This document shows, one piece after another, positions 32,098 to 42,358 of a stretch of DNA of 64,000 bases. Position 1 is the stretch's first letter, and each line of letters opens with the position of its first letter. A program made the position numbers and the translations under genes. Under the pieces are notes generated by a model. That model made no database searches. It was not told the origin of the DNA and saw only the letters and a program-made list of their open reading frames with translations. Origin of the DNA: Clostridiaceae bacterium. Its GTDB lineage: Bacteria > Bacillota > Clostridia > Oscillospirales > Acutalibacteraceae. The stretch lies in contig JAUMVO010000002.1 in the NCBI GenBank assembly GCA_030530095.1, positions 147,968-211,967 of the forward strand, read 5' to 3'.

Positions 32098-33093
32098 TCA
32101 GGTCATCCAGGCTCTGGGGATAAATAATTCGTTATAAATATTCAGTACGTAGCCGTCGGACATACTCGAGACGTAGTCGCAGGCCGCGCGCTCGGCACCC
32201 TCAAGGTCAACGACCTTTTTGTAGAGGTCGGGCATGGTGTCGGGATTGTCACGGTAGTATTCATAAAGCGTTTTTATAAGCGCTTCCGCCTTCTTCTCCT
32301 CGCCCTTTACGTCGGAGTTGGTATAGACCATTTTGAACATAAACGAGTGAAGCGCGTCAAAGGCTTCCTTGATATCGGGTGCAAGACGTATATCGTCGGT
32401 GCTGTTCTGGATAGCCGAAAGAACGAGTGTGTTGATGCGCTTTGATTTCGAAGTTCCGAGAACGTCGGTTATGCTCGTCGGAATATCACTCTCGCACAAA
32501 ACTTTAGCTCTTATTGCATCGTCGATATCGTGATTGAGAAACGCTATTCTGTCTGCGAGCTTGACTACCCTGCCCTCAAGAGTATCGGCTTCCTTGCCGA
32601 CGGTGTGGCAGAGTATGCCGTCGCGTACCTCGTAAGTAAGATTAAGTCCCTCGCCGTTTTTTTCAAGCTTGTCAACTACGCGCAGGCTCTGCTCATAGTG
32701 CTTGAAGCCGCCGGGATAGACGACGTCGAGCGCCCTCTCGCCGGCGTGACCGAAGGGTGTGTGTCCGAGGTCGTGGCCCAGCGCAATAGCTTCGGTCAGG
32801 TCCTCGTTTAATTTAAGGCATTTCGCTATGGTTCTGGCTATCTGCGAAACCTCGAGAGTGTGTGTAAGTCTCGTTCTGTAATGGTCGCCCTCGGGTGAGA
32901 GGAATACCTGAGTCTTATGCTTGAGACGGCGGAACGCGTTGGAATGGATTATTCTGTCGCGGTCGCGCTGATAGCAGGTGCGGATTTCGCACTCTTCCTC
33001 GGGTGCAAGTCTGCCCTTAGTATTGACGGCAAGCGCCGCATATTCACTTAAGAGCTCTTTTTCAAGACGCTCGGAATCCTCACGGATTGACAT
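32098..33093 (-). CDS. dgt: dGTPase-like HD-domain phosphohydrolase
   Basis: A deoxyguanosinetriphosphate triphosphohydrolase-like protein of 331 residues. The HD metal site is seen as RLTHTLEVSQIA and GHDLGHTPFGHAG, followed by the second-shell NHDIDDAI. The family hydrolyses dNTPs to deoxynucleosides and triphosphate; the exact substrate here is inferred. The start is ATG 33093 behind AAAGGGG; the longer frame to 33156 is rejected. It is commonly found upstream of dnaG in this group, as here. Confidence 0.9.
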   Translation of the reverse strand: MSIREDSERLEKELLSEYAALAVNTKGRLAPEEECEIRTCYQRDRDRIIHSNAFRRLKHKTQVFLSPEGDHYRTRLTHTLEVSQIARTIAKCLKLNEDLTEAIALGHDLGHTPFGHAGERALDVVYPGGFKHYEQSLRVVDKLEKNGEGLNLTYEVRDGILCHTVGKEADTLEGRVVKLADRIAFLNHDIDDAIRAKVLCESDIPTSITDVLGTSKSKRINTLVLSAIQNSTDDIRLAPDIKEAFDALHSFMFKMVYTNSDVKGEEKKAEALIKTLYEYYRDNPDTMPDLYKKVVDLEGAERAACDYVSSMSDGYVLNIYNELFIPRAWMT

Positions 33094-33174
33094 ATCTTTA
33101 CCCCTTTCGGAAAAGGCACTCAAATAATATATACCGCCGAAAAGCAGAAACTCCACTAAAAGAATGCAAAAAAG

Positions 33175-33801
33175 TTAAAAATTCGTCCTTTTATACCCTT
33201 CTGCGAGCTTTTCGGGTTTGAATTTGCCGTTTGAAGCTTCAAATACGGCGTTTATTATATTCTCCTCATTTTCGCTGAGAACGTAAAAATCAACCGTAAC
33301 CTTTTCGCCGAAATCGGTGTTATCTACAGCACCGCCCGCATTGGCAACGATTGTCTGAAGACGGGAATAAAAGTTATAGTCGCATTCAAGGCGAAGCGTG
33401 CTTGTAAGCGACATTTCGGCAACACCGCCCGCTTCGAGCGCAAGCTTGGCGGCCTGAGTGTAGGCACGGAAAAGTCCGCCGCCGCCGAGAAGTATACCGC
33501 CGAAATAGCGTGTTACAACCACGCAGACGTCGCACAGTCCGCTCTTTTCGATAACCTCAAGAACGGGCATACCCGCAGTGCCCTGAGGCTCGCCGTCGTC
33601 GGAGTATTTTTTAACGCCGCCGTCCTTAAGTATATAGGCATAGACATTATGTTTGGCGTCAAAATGCTTCGATTTTATTGCGGACACAAAAGCATTAGCC
33701 TCGTCAGCGGTTGTGACGGGCTTTACGTAGCCTATAAAGCGCGAACGCTTCTCAACGAATTCGTCGCTTGCTTCTCTGATTACGGTCTTGTATGAATTCA
33801 T
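33175..33801 (-). CDS. YigZ/IMPACT family protein
   Basis: A 208-residue protein with the UPF0029 (IMPACT) N-terminal domain, seen in RSRFIGYVKPV and the conserved DDGEPQGTAGMPVLEV and RYFGGILLGGGGLFRAY, and the DUF1949 C-terminal domain. Members are thought to act in translation regulation or RNA/nucleotide binding, without a settled role. The start is ATG 33801, preceded by GAAGAG. The rpmE terminator ends just before it. Confidence 0.88.
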   Translation of the reverse strand: MNSYKTVIREASDEFVEKRSRFIGYVKPVTTADEANAFVSAIKSKHFDAKHNVYAYILKDGGVKKYSDDGEPQGTAGMPVLEVIEKSGLCDVCVVVTRYFGGILLGGGGLFRAYTQAAKLALEAGGVAEMSLTSTLRLECDYNFYSRLQTIVANAGGAVDNTDFGEKVTVDFYVLSENEENIINAVFEASNGKFKPEKLAEGYKRTNF

Positions 33802-33818
33802 AAATATCTCTTCAGAAA

Positions 33819-33844
33819 ACAAAAAGCGGCATAAGCCGCTTTAA
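33819..33844 (-). terminator. Terminator after rpmE
   Basis: On the minus strand AAAGCGGC-TTAT-GCCGCTTT followed by a T-rich tract. Confidence 0.85.
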
Positions 33845-33849
33845 TGTTA

Positions 33850-34056
33850 TTATTTGCTTTCGAGATTGTATCTCTTGTTAAATCTGTCAACACGTCCGCC
33901 TGTATCAACAAGCTTCTGCTTACCGGTAAAGAACGGATGGCAGTTTGAGCAGATATCAACACGTATGTTCTCCTTAGTAGAGCTGGTCTCAAATGTAGCT
34001 CCGCACGCACACTTTACAGTTGTGGGTTTGTACTCGGGATGAATTCCTTCCTTCAT
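33850..34056 (-). CDS. rpmE: 50S ribosomal protein L31
   Basis: A 68-residue protein with the zinc-binding Cys pairs of type-A L31 (VKCACGATF and ICSNCHPFF) and the C-terminal [14 protein letters not shown] 34056 is preceded by AAAGAGGTG; a GTG at 34065 lies inside this site and is rejected. Confidence 0.96.
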   Translation of the reverse strand: MKEGIHPEYKPTTVKCACGATFETSSTKENIRVDICSNCHPFFTGKQKLVDTGGRVDRFNKRYNLESK

Positions 34057-34101
34057 CGTTTTCACCTCTTTTTCGAAATAACGAATTCAATTAGCCTTGA
34101 T

Positions 34102-34130
34102 AATATACCATATCAATTATAAAAATGCAA
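34102..34130 (-). promoter_or_regulatory. rpmE promoter
   Basis: TTGCAT (34130-34125), 17 bases, TATATT (34107-34102) with TGG extension on the minus strand. It separates rpmE from the addA gene upstream. Confidence 0.85.
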
Positions 34131-34146
34131 GTGTTTTTTTCAAAAA

Positions 34147-37100
34147 TTACAGCTTAACCTCCTCGCCGAGCGCGAAGCTGTAAAGCAAAAGCTCGCTTAC
34201 ATCTTTGCCGAAGCATTCCTCGGCGGCAATTTTATAGACCTCAAGCTGACGGTGGTAAAGCCCTGCCAGATGCCCGGCTTCGCTGACGCGGTCGGTCTTG
34301 TAGTCGAGCACGACTGTCTTACCGTTTTCAAAGAATGCACAGTCGATAACGCCCTGAACGAGCACCTTTTCATCCTTTGCGGCATCGCCTAATTCGGGAT
34401 TCACGAAAGACGCAGGAACAAATACGGTAAATTTCTGCTCGCGCATAACTTTCGAAGATTTTGCAATTCTTGAGTAAACTTCGCTTTCGAAGAACTTCGC
34501 CAGCGCTTCGATGTTGAGCACCTCGCCCTGCTCGGGTGTGAGAAGCTTTTCGGCAACAAGACGGTCGCGTTCTGCTGCGGCGTCCGCCTTCGCCCTTTCA
34601 AAGTCGCAGACCTCCATAAAGCGGTGCATCGCCGTACCGCGCTGAGCGCCCGTCATAGCGCCGTCACGCGCAAACTGCGGCACGTCGAAGGCAAAGTACT
34701 CGCCCGCTTCGAGCGAATCGTCGTTGAAGGATGAAGCGGATTTTTTGGTCACGAGCGTTGCAAGAGCCGAGTACGGATACTCGTATTCAACTCTCTGTCT
34801 GATAAGCTCAACCGTTTCGGCGTCGGGATGAATTTCAGCCGTATCTGCAATTTCCTGCTGAGTGTCCTGTTGATCGGGACTCTCATTTATAATATTAAAG
34901 GAAATGTCAAAGTTTTTGTTATCGTCTGCCTTAATATCAAAGTCAATGGCGTCGCGTATCGCCTTACAGTCGGGATGTTTAACAAAAGCCTTGATTATAA
35001 GGTCTATAAAATTATTCGTTCCCGATACCTCAAGAGGATCTACTTTGCCGAGCAGAGCCACGCTGTCAGCAGATGCAAAGCGCTTCGACGGATTCTGAAG
35101 CTGTGCGGTTATTATAAGACGTTCCATAGCTCTTGTCATTGCAACATAGAGAAGTCTTAACTCCTCGGAGTATTCCTTCTGTCCCCTCGCAAGCTTGGCA
35201 GCTGTAAACTGGACAGTGCTGTAAGTCTTATATTTCTTTTTATCGCAGATTTTGAAACCTATACCTACAGATTCATCAACGGAATAATCGTCATAATCGT
35301 TCGCGCCTGAGCCTGTTCCTACAAGAAATACTATTGGGAATTCAAGTCCCTTACTCTTATGTACTGTCATTACCCTGACAACGTCAGCGCCTTCGTTTAC
35401 GGCGGCTGCCGGCTCGAAGTCGGTATTCGAGTCGCGGCAACGTTCAAGATAGCGCACGAAGCCGGCAAGACCGAGAGAGGAATTTTCTTCATAGGCTGCG
35501 GCGTAATCGATAAGGAGCATCAGGTTCATCTGTCTGAACTCGCCGTTTGTAAGAGCGCCCGCAACGGTATAATAGCCCGTGCGCTCATATATTTCACGAA
35601 TCAGCGCGCTTACGGGAAGCACACTTGCAAGACGTCTGAACTGCGTATAGCGTTTAATAAAATCGACGCATTTTTCGTCGTCCGATTCCCTTACTGCATA
35701 GTACAGTCTCCCCTCGCGTTTGCCGATGCGGATTTTTGCCAACTCGTCGGCACTGAAGCCGAATATCGGAGAAGCCAGCACACACAGCAACGGTATGTCC
35801 TGAAGCGGATTGTCAAGTATCTCAAGGAAAGACAGCATTGTCCTGATTTCGTTGAATTTGAAATATCCTTTCTTAGCGTTGTAATACGCAGAAACTCCGT
35901 TGTCGTTAAGTTCGGTTGCATATTTTGCGCATGCAGAATTACTTCTGCAAAGCACACAGATATCACGCAATGTTACGGGACGGGTAATCTTTTTCTTCTT
36001 GTCATAAACACTTTCGGTCGCAAGAATCTGCTTTATTCTCTTCGCAACAAACTGAGCCTCGGTAATATTCTCTGAGTTTTTAGGCCTGCAGACAATATCG
36101 AACTCGACCTGATTTGCGTCGGGCGTCGGAAATTTGAAACCGGGCTTGAGTGCTTCGTCGGCGTCATAAGCGATATCGCCTACCTTTTCACTCATGGTTT
36201 TTTCAAAAAGATAGTTTACACAGTTAAGCACACCGGCACGGCTTCGGTAATTGCAGTCCAGATTGATATACTCGGCATATTCAACGTCCTTACGCTTCCA
36301 TTCCTTTATCTTTTCGATAAACATATACGGAGAAGCGAGCCTGAAGCCGTAAATAGCCTGCTTAACGTCACCGACAAGGAAAAGATTCTTAAGGTCGTCG
36401 GAAATAAGCTTGAAAATAGCGTCCTGAGCCTCGTTTGTATCCTGATACTCGTCTATCAGTATTTCGTCAAATCTCTTTCGCACCTCGAGCGCAACGTCGG
36501 AAGCAGAGCCGTCGACGTTACGAAGAAGCTTCAGAGCAAGATGCATAACGTCATTAAAATCAAGCGATTCGTTTTGATTCTTCTTTTCGGTAAAAATGCG
36601 TCTGTATTCGTGAATGAAACGTATAAGCTCTCTCACAACAGGTTCAAGCAGTTTGACATCCTCTGCAAACTGTTCGGCAGTAGCGGGAATAAGTCCGGAA
36701 ACCCAGCCGATTATATCCTTCGACTTATCGCGCATTGTTTTTGCCTGAATATATTCGTTTGAGCTTCGCAATTCTTCGGGCACGCTTCGCCACTTTATCT
36801 GTGAATAATTCTTTCTGTAGGTTTCAAGATAGCTCTTAAGCTCGTCCCACTTTTTGTCCGCAGCAAGTTCAATTACTTTCCGTGGAATGCTTCTTTCGTC
36901 GCTTAACTGGCGGTGAATAGTTTCGAGTCCTTCAAAATCCTCGCAGCATTTTATACCGTTGTCGAGCACGCGCAGAGAATACTCCGCCGTTTCGGTAATA
37001 TGGTCAAGCAGAATCTTCCCGAAAACCGTATCGGCAACATTGACCGAGGAGTCGTTGAACTCAACTATATTGTCAAGCCACTCGTCGGGCGAAACGTGGG

Positions 37101-37686
37101 AATCGGCAAAATCGTTGAGCGAGCTAACGATTGCAAAAAGGTCATTTTCGCCTTTCTTACCCACCGCATCAACAAGCAAACGGAATTCCGGCCTGTTTTC
37201 ATCATAGAAAATGTCAAGCGTTTCATTAAACGACTCGTTTATCATGAGGTCCTTCTGAGCAGTGTCGATAATTCTTAAATCGGGTGAAATCCCGAGTCTG
37301 TGCGCATTTTCCCTGACAAGCGTCAGCAAAAAGCTGTCAATACTCGAAACGTTTGCAAGCGGAAGCATACGCTTCTGCCTGAGAAGGAAGGCGTTGGTCG
37401 GATCTTCGGCAATTCTCTCGTCAAGCTTTTTACGCAGACGCTGACTCATTTCCTTAGCAGCAGCTCTCGTGAATGTTACGATCAGGAAGCGGTCAAAACT
37501 GACGGGATTTTCCTCGTCGCAGATGCGTTGAATAATCCTCTCGACAAGAACGGCTGTTTTTCCCGAGCCTGCGGCGGCAGAAACAACTATGCCTTTACCC
37601 TTGTGTCCGATAGCTGCAAGCTGCTCATCGTTCCATGAAAATTCTTCGTTCTGCTGTTGCTCTTCAAGCTTAGCTTGTTCAACCAT
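34147..37686 (-). CDS. addA: ATP-dependent helicase/nuclease subunit AddA
   Basis: Subunit A of the AddAB end-processing complex for recombinational repair. The 1,179-residue protein has UvrD-type helicase motifs (Walker A SAAAGSGKTAVLVE, motif II ILIDEYQDTNEAQ, VMTVHKSKGLEFP) and a C-terminal RecB-type nuclease domain with VVLDYKTDRV. Start at ATG 37686: GGGGAGGGTG precedes it, and it overlaps the addB stop by eight bases (ATGGTTGA), suggesting coupled translation. Confidence 0.95.
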   Translation of the reverse strand: MVEQAKLEEQQQNEEFSWNDEQLAAIGHKGKGIVVSAAAGSGKTAVLVERIIQRICDEENPVSFDRFLIVTFTRAAAKEMSQRLRKKLDERIAEDPTNAFLLRQKRMLPLANVSSIDSFLLTLVRENAHRLGISPDLRIIDTAQKDLMINESFNETLDIFYDENRPEFRLLVDAVGKKGENDLFAIVSSLNDFADSHVSPDEWLDNIVEFNDSSVNVADTVFGKILLDHITETAEYSLRVLDNGIKCCEDFEGLETIHRQLSDERSIPRKVIELAADKKWDELKSYLETYRKNYSQIKWRSVPEELRSSNEYIQAKTMRDKSKDIIGWVSGLIPATAEQFAEDVKLLEPVVRELIRFIHEYRRIFTEKKNQNESLDFNDVMHLALKLLRNVDGSASDVALEVRKRFDEILIDEYQDTNEAQDAIFKLISDDLKNLFLVGDVKQAIYGFRLASPYMFIEKIKEWKRKDVEYAEYINLDCNYRSRAGVLNCVNYLFEKTMSEKVGDIAYDADEALKPGFKFPTPDANQVEFDIVCRPKNSENITEAQFVAKRIKQILATESVYDKKKKITRPVTLRDICVLCRSNSACAKYATELNDNGVSAYYNAKKGYFKFNEIRTMLSFLEILDNPLQDIPLLCVLASPIFGFSADELAKIRIGKREGRLYYAVRESDDEKCVDFIKRYTQFRRLASVLPVSALIREIYERTGYYTVAGALTNGEFRQMNLMLLIDYAAAYEENSSLGLAGFVRYLERCRDSNTDFEPAAAVNEGADVVRVMTVHKSKGLEFPIVFLVGTGSGANDYDDYSVDESVGIGFKICDKKKYKTYSTVQFTAAKLARGQKEYSEELRLLYVAMTRAMERLIITAQLQNPSKRFASADSVALLGKVDPLEVSGTNNFIDLIIKAFVKHPDCKAIRDAIDFDIKADDNKNFDISFNIINESPDQQDTQQEIADTAEIHPDAETVELIRQRVEYEYPYSALATLVTKKSASSFNDDSLEAGEYFAFDVPQFARDGAMTGAQRGTAMHRFMEVCDFERAKADAAAERDRLVAEKLLTPEQGEVLNIEALAKFFESEVYSRIAKSSKVMREQKFTVFVPASFVNPELGDAAKDEKVLVQGVIDCAFFENGKTVVLDYKTDRVSEAGHLAGLYHRQLEVYKIAAEECFGKDVSELLLYSFALGEEVKL

Positions 37687-40600
37687 TTTCTTCACCCTCC
37701 CCGTCTGAATCTTCTTCAAGTATGCGCCGTACATCCTCATCGGTGTACTCGGTCAGTTGGAGCACATCATCGCCGTCCTCAAAGCCGCAAACCGGCTTGA
37801 AATCGCAGTAGCTGCAAGCGGATTCAAGCGGAAGCGCGGGTATTTCACCGCGATGCAGCTTCTCTGCAATATCGGTCAACGTTTCGTCTACCTTTTCCTT
37901 AAGCTTCATCAGCGCCTTGAGAGAAATGAAGCTGCCTTTGAGCGTTCCGTCCTCATCACGACTGACGGGAATGAAATAGCCGTTCAGGTCTCTTTCCATA
38001 CCTTCGAGTACAGTTATATCGTCGATAGCGATACCGGTCATCTGATTGGAATGAAGCTGTTTTTCCGTTATCTGAGAATCATCCGCATCACGTCCGAGAT
38101 CAGGCTCGGCGGTATTGGCGGGCATATAGAACACGCCGCTCGGAACAAAATCTCCGCCTAAAGCCTCGCTGCCGTTTGTATAAATTGCAAACAGATAAAT
38201 GAGCATCTGCAGGTTGAAGCCGTTGAGTACGTCAACCAGCGAGAAACTCTTGCCGCTCGTTTTATAGTCGATAATACGAAAATAGTTTCCGTTATCGGTT
38301 TTCATTACATCAACGCGGTCGACCTTGCCGTTAAGCATAATTGCGCCGCCGTCGCTGAGTTTAAGCGTGTACGGTGCAATACCGTCCTTGCTTCCCATGC
38401 CTATTGAAAGTTCAAGCTTAACCGGTTCGAATTCACAGCATCTGAATTCTTCGCAAATGCGCTTGAAAACCACAAGCAATTCTTCGGCAAGAGCACGGTA
38501 ACCGACCAGAAAACGCTTCGTTCTCGATTCGGAGCCGCCCATATACCTGTTCAGGTACTCCTCAAGCGCCGCTGAAATCTCGGCGGCAAGCGTTTCGTCG
38601 TCAAGCTCTTCAAGCTGAGTTTTGCTGTATTTCTTCAGAAGAGTTTCAAAAACGTTATGAAAAATAGTACCCTTGACAGAATAATCGATTGTCGCTTCGC
38701 TTCTCGGTGAAGCCTTGAGTCCGAATTCACAGAAGAAGCGGAACGGGCATTTTTTATAGGTATCAACCTTCGTTGCGGAAAGAATTATATCGTTTCCGAA
38801 AAGCTCTGTTGCCACAATGCTGTCACTTATCTGCTTTGTTCGTTTTTCGGCTGCATTTACGAGAGTTCTCACCCTGCCCTCATAAAGCGAGTCGGAGTTG
38901 AAAATTTCCCTCAGAGAAGCGTTGAAGCCCGTTTTCGACGAGTAACCCTTAGCAAATTCAACGAAAGCCGAAGCTCCGCTTTCAATGCGTTCAACAGGGC
39001 TCAGGTCGTCAGGATTATTAATTCTGATTTTTGGGAAAATCGCCTTTATTTCGGTAACGGTCTGCGACTCGGACATTTCGGTTCCGCGGTAATCAGAGCG
39101 ACTGAAGGTTACAAACAAGCCTTCGGTTGCCGAGCAAACTGTATTATAGGCGATATATTCCTCCTCGACTCCCTTATACTGAGCTGTTTCGGCAAGCTCA
39201 ATACCGGCCAGGCGAAGCTTAATGCGTTCGCTGTCGTTGAGAAGTCCCTCGCTTGACGGAGCCTTCGGAAATACGCCGTCATTGGCGCCGATTATGAAAA
39301 CATATTTCTTAAGGCCCGCTCTTGTTCTGTCGGCAAGAGCAAGCGTTACATCGTCCAGTCCCTGAGGCAGAGTACCGAGATCGCTGACGCTGACCAGCAT
39401 ATTGAAAAGTTCGCAGAAACGCTTAGGCGAAACGTTGTTAGTTTTACAGGCAGCGTAAAGCTTGTCGAGTATTTCCGTAAGAAGCGACCAGACGGCATCC
39501 TGCTCCTCAAAAAGAGCGAGGTCTGCACCGTCGGCAAGCACCATTGAAAGTTCCTTGAGCCGCTTCGCAGTTGAATTTTTCTTAAGAAAGTCGTAGAGCA
39601 CCGTCGCCTTTTCTTCATATTTTGCGGCGGTGAAATCTCTTTTGAATTCAATTATGGGTTCTATAGCTTTTTTACGGCATGAATTCAGATTGCGCAGAGT
39701 ATTTCTGTCAGAGTCTTTAAGCTCCTTGCCGAACCCCCTTGGATTATCGGTGAACTCGTTTTTCCATTGAGACGTCTTTATGTTCCATGTAAAAGCATAA
39801 TTCTCCAGCTCATCAATTTCGTCTTCGCTTAATGGCGAAAGTCCCGTTTTAAGATAACGCATCAGCGATTCAGTCGTGATTCCGTTACATACAAGCTCCA
39901 TCAACGAGCTGACAAAAACCATAAGAGGCTGAGCGTCAACGGGCTGACGTCTGTCCTCAAAAAACGGCACGCCGTAACGGCGGAAGGCAGAGACAAGCTC
40001 GCTGTCATATCCGCCCTTTTCACGCTGATAGACTATAATATCACGGCAGCGCACGCTTTTTTCGCGCATAAGTTTCTTAACGGACATTGCTACAAAATCG
40101 CATTCATCCGCCTTGTTGGCGGCAGAATAAACGGCAATGCATTCGGGAATCTCCTCAGTATATTTTTTCTTAAGCGGTGAGAAAATTCCGCCTTCAAGAC
40201 TTAGAAGCGCGGGACTGACACCGTCGGAGTTTTCACTGATTACGATAGGCTTTTCAACGGTGATACCGCATTTTTCGGCGGCATCCCGCAGCCTGAAAAG
40301 CTGAGAATTGATATTCTCAAACTGGGGATAAGCGTCGTTGTTGAGCGAGGGATCGGTATTGAAGGTTACATAAACTTCCTTTGCCTGAGTGATAATTCGT
40401 TCAAGTACGCCCATTTCCTGCTTGGTAAAACGGGTAAATTCATCGAAAACGACAGTTTTCCCGTTGAAATATTTGTAATCGCAAAGAACATCGCTCAGCT
40501 GAGTCAAAGCGTCATCCTTATCGTAATACGACTGCTCAAGCATTGCGTTATAGGTCGATATTATAAGCGAAAGCTCCGAAAGCTTATCCTTAAGCGCAGA

Positions 40601-41041
40601 TTCCTCTGCAGTTTCGGCGTATTCGGATAGTTTGTCGACAGGCACATAGCATTGCTTAAGCTCGGTTGCAAGCGAAACTATACTCTCGGTCAGCGCGGGG
40701 CGCGAAGCGTATTTGCGGAAAATATTGAGCCTGTCCGAAAGTTCTTCAAGCGCCATGCTCATAGTCAGCATTTTCACGCCCTTGTCAACGGACTGTTTGT
40801 CGCTCCTGTTTCCCGTTTGTTCAAGCACAAGCTCGGCAAGTCTTGAAAAGCTGAGCACCTCCAGCCTTTGCATACCGGAAGAACCGACCTTTTCAAGCAT
40901 ACTCTTTTCGGTATCGTAGGAAAACTGCTCGGGAACAATAATTATAAAGCCCGCTTCGCCTTTATTTACCCTATCGGCAACAAGGGCTCTGACGTATTCA
41001 GTTTTGTTGCAGTAATTTCTGCCGAGTACAAGTTGAAGCAT
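37679..41041 (-). CDS. addB: ATP-dependent helicase/nuclease subunit AddB
   Basis: Partner of AddA. It is 1,120 residues. The C-terminal nuclease has the RIIDYKTSGKSF motif and the iron-sulphur cysteines, one in YKKCPFRFFCEFG and three in CSYCDFKPVC. The N-terminal P-loop appears degenerate: GRNYCNKTE replaces the usual GxxGxGKT, so ATP binding by this subunit is doubtful. It starts one base after the GH27 gene. Confidence 0.93.
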   Translation of the reverse strand: MLQLVLGRNYCNKTEYVRALVADRVNKGEAGFIIIVPEQFSYDTEKSMLEKVGSSGMQRLEVLSFSRLAELVLEQTGNRSDKQSVDKGVKMLTMSMALEELSDRLNIFRKYASRPALTESIVSLATELKQCYVPVDKLSEYAETAEESALKDKLSELSLIISTYNAMLEQSYYDKDDALTQLSDVLCDYKYFNGKTVVFDEFTRFTKQEMGVLERIITQAKEVYVTFNTDPSLNNDAYPQFENINSQLFRLRDAAEKCGITVEKPIVISENSDGVSPALLSLEGGIFSPLKKKYTEEIPECIAVYSAANKADECDFVAMSVKKLMREKSVRCRDIIVYQREKGGYDSELVSAFRRYGVPFFEDRRQPVDAQPLMVFVSSLMELVCNGITTESLMRYLKTGLSPLSEDEIDELENYAFTWNIKTSQWKNEFTDNPRGFGKELKDSDRNTLRNLNSCRKKAIEPIIEFKRDFTAAKYEEKATVLYDFLKKNSTAKRLKELSMVLADGADLALFEEQDAVWSLLTEILDKLYAACKTNNVSPKRFCELFNMLVSVSDLGTLPQGLDDVTLALADRTRAGLKKYVFIIGANDGVFPKAPSSEGLLNDSERIKLRLAGIELAETAQYKGVEEEYIAYNTVCSATEGLFVTFSRSDYRGTEMSESQTVTEIKAIFPKIRINNPDDLSPVERIESGASAFVEFAKGYSSKTGFNASLREIFNSDSLYEGRVRTLVNAAEKRTKQISDSIVATELFGNDIILSATKVDTYKKCPFRFFCEFGLKASPRSEATIDYSVKGTIFHNVFETLLKKYSKTQLEELDDETLAAEISAALEEYLNRYMGGSESRTKRFLVGYRALAEELLVVFKRICEEFRCCEFEPVKLELSIGMGSKDGIAPYTLKLSDGGAIMLNGKVDRVDVMKTDNGNYFRIIDYKTSGKSFSLVDVLNGFNLQMLIYLFAIYTNGSEALGGDFVPSGVFYMPANTAEPDLGRDADDSQITEKQLHSNQMTGIAIDDITVLEGMERDLNGYFIPVSRDEDGTLKGSFISLKALMKLKEKVDETLTDIAEKLHRGEIPALPLESACSYCDFKPVCGFEDGDDVLQLTEYTDEDVRRILEEDSDGEGEENG

Positions 41042-41042
41042 A

Positions 41043-42347
41043 TTACTCCCCTTTTATCAGTTTATAAAGCTTTGCGCCGTGCGGGTTGACAGTACAGTCA
41101 AAGGAAAACTCAATGGGTGAAACGTCTTTTCTTTCCCACAAATCGCGAAGCAAACGCTTACCGTAAATACCGATTATATCAGTGTTGACAGTCACTGTAT
41201 GCGGCGCTTCGTCGGTGTTGAATACAGCTAAAATCGGTTCGCCGTTATCACTCTCGGACTGCCAGATTATAATGCCCTGAGCATTGATAACGGGATGCGC
41301 GCCGTGAGAATGCTGATTGACGGCAAGAACCTCATCATTGGTTATAAGTGACAATGTCCATTCGTCGTTGTTACGCATTTCGCCGCCGAACATCAGCGGT
41401 GAACGGAAAATGCACCATAACGTCATCAGCGTAATCTGCTCGTCGCGGGTGAAGTTTGACATTCTGTTCTTTTCGCCGCAGTAGGCGCTGTTGACTGAAA
41501 TATTGCCCAGAGGCAGCATATCGCAGTCGGGCCAGCAACCGTTACCGACGTAAGGATACCATTTTTCTGCTCGCTCAAACATAGCGTACAGCTTGTCCCA
41601 GTGATCCCAGAAGTCGCCTGTCATACGCCACATATTTGCGTTTTCGCAGAGGTGGTCGGCAACCTCGATTTGTGCGGGGCCCGGCGATAACGAAAGCACC
41701 ATATCGCGTCCGCAGTTATCAATGGCTTTTCTTATCATTTCAATTTCACGCCTTGCGGAATACGGGTCGTGAGGTTTGAACTCTGTGTTCGCTATATCAT
41801 CTACTTTAACAAAATCAACGCCCCATAAAGAGTACATTGCAAATAGAGAATTATAATATTCCTGAGCGCCCTCTGCATCGGGATTGACGCCGTACATATC
41901 GGTATTCCACGGACAGACGGAGAACTGAGCCGCGATATCCCTTGCAGTTTTGTCCGTGCCGAGAAGCTTAGTGTTACGGTGAACCGCCTGACGGGGAATT
42001 CCGCGCATGATATGTATGCCGAATTTCAGTCCCATTTCGTGTATTTTATCTGCTATGGGCTTAAAGCCTGCACCGTTTTTAGCCGAATGGAATCGGTTTT
42101 CGGCGGGAATAAGGCGCGAGTATTCATCCATACACAGCTCGGTGAAATTATTGTAATTGTTGTCCTTCGCCTTCGGCTCGTACCACTGAATATCGCAGAC
42201 AACGTACTGCCAGCCGTATTGCTTCAGGTTATCGCGCATATATTCGGCATTTCCGAGAAGCTGTTCCTCGGTTACAGCCGCGCCGTAGCAGTCCCAGCTG
42301 TTCCAACCCATAGGCGGAGTGGGTGCGACGAGATTTTTGTCCTTCAT
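41043..42347 (-). CDS. Glycoside hydrolase family 27 alpha-galactosidase
   Basis: Releases terminal alpha-linked galactose (melibiose, raffinose-type oligosaccharides). It is 434 residues without a signal peptide, so intracellular. The family signature PPMGWNSWDCYG is at 11-22, the nucleophile Asp183 in VDFVKVDD and the acid/base Asp245 in TGDFWDHW. It lies 11 bases after pdp and one base before addB, an odd position between nucleoside catabolism and DNA repair genes. Confidence 0.92.
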   Translation of the reverse strand: MKDKNLVAPTPPMGWNSWDCYGAAVTEEQLLGNAEYMRDNLKQYGWQYVVCDIQWYEPKAKDNNYNNFTELCMDEYSRLIPAENRFHSAKNGAGFKPIADKIHEMGLKFGIHIMRGIPRQAVHRNTKLLGTDKTARDIAAQFSVCPWNTDMYGVNPDAEGAQEYYNSLFAMYSLWGVDFVKVDDIANTEFKPHDPYSARREIEMIRKAIDNCGRDMVLSLSPGPAQIEVADHLCENANMWRMTGDFWDHWDKLYAMFERAEKWYPYVGNGCWPDCDMLPLGNISVNSAYCGEKNRMSNFTRDEQITLMTLWCIFRSPLMFGGEMRNNDEWTLSLITNDEVLAVNQHSHGAHPVINAQGIIIWQSESDNGEPILAVFNTDEAPHTVTVNTDIIGIYGKRLLRDLWERKDVSPIEFSFDCTVNPHGAKLYKLIKGE

Positions 42348-42358
42348 ATAAATTCCCC

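Noticed and set aside
35359..36075. 238-residue plus-strand ORF inside addA
   Set aside because: Antisense to conserved helicase motifs, no ribosome site.
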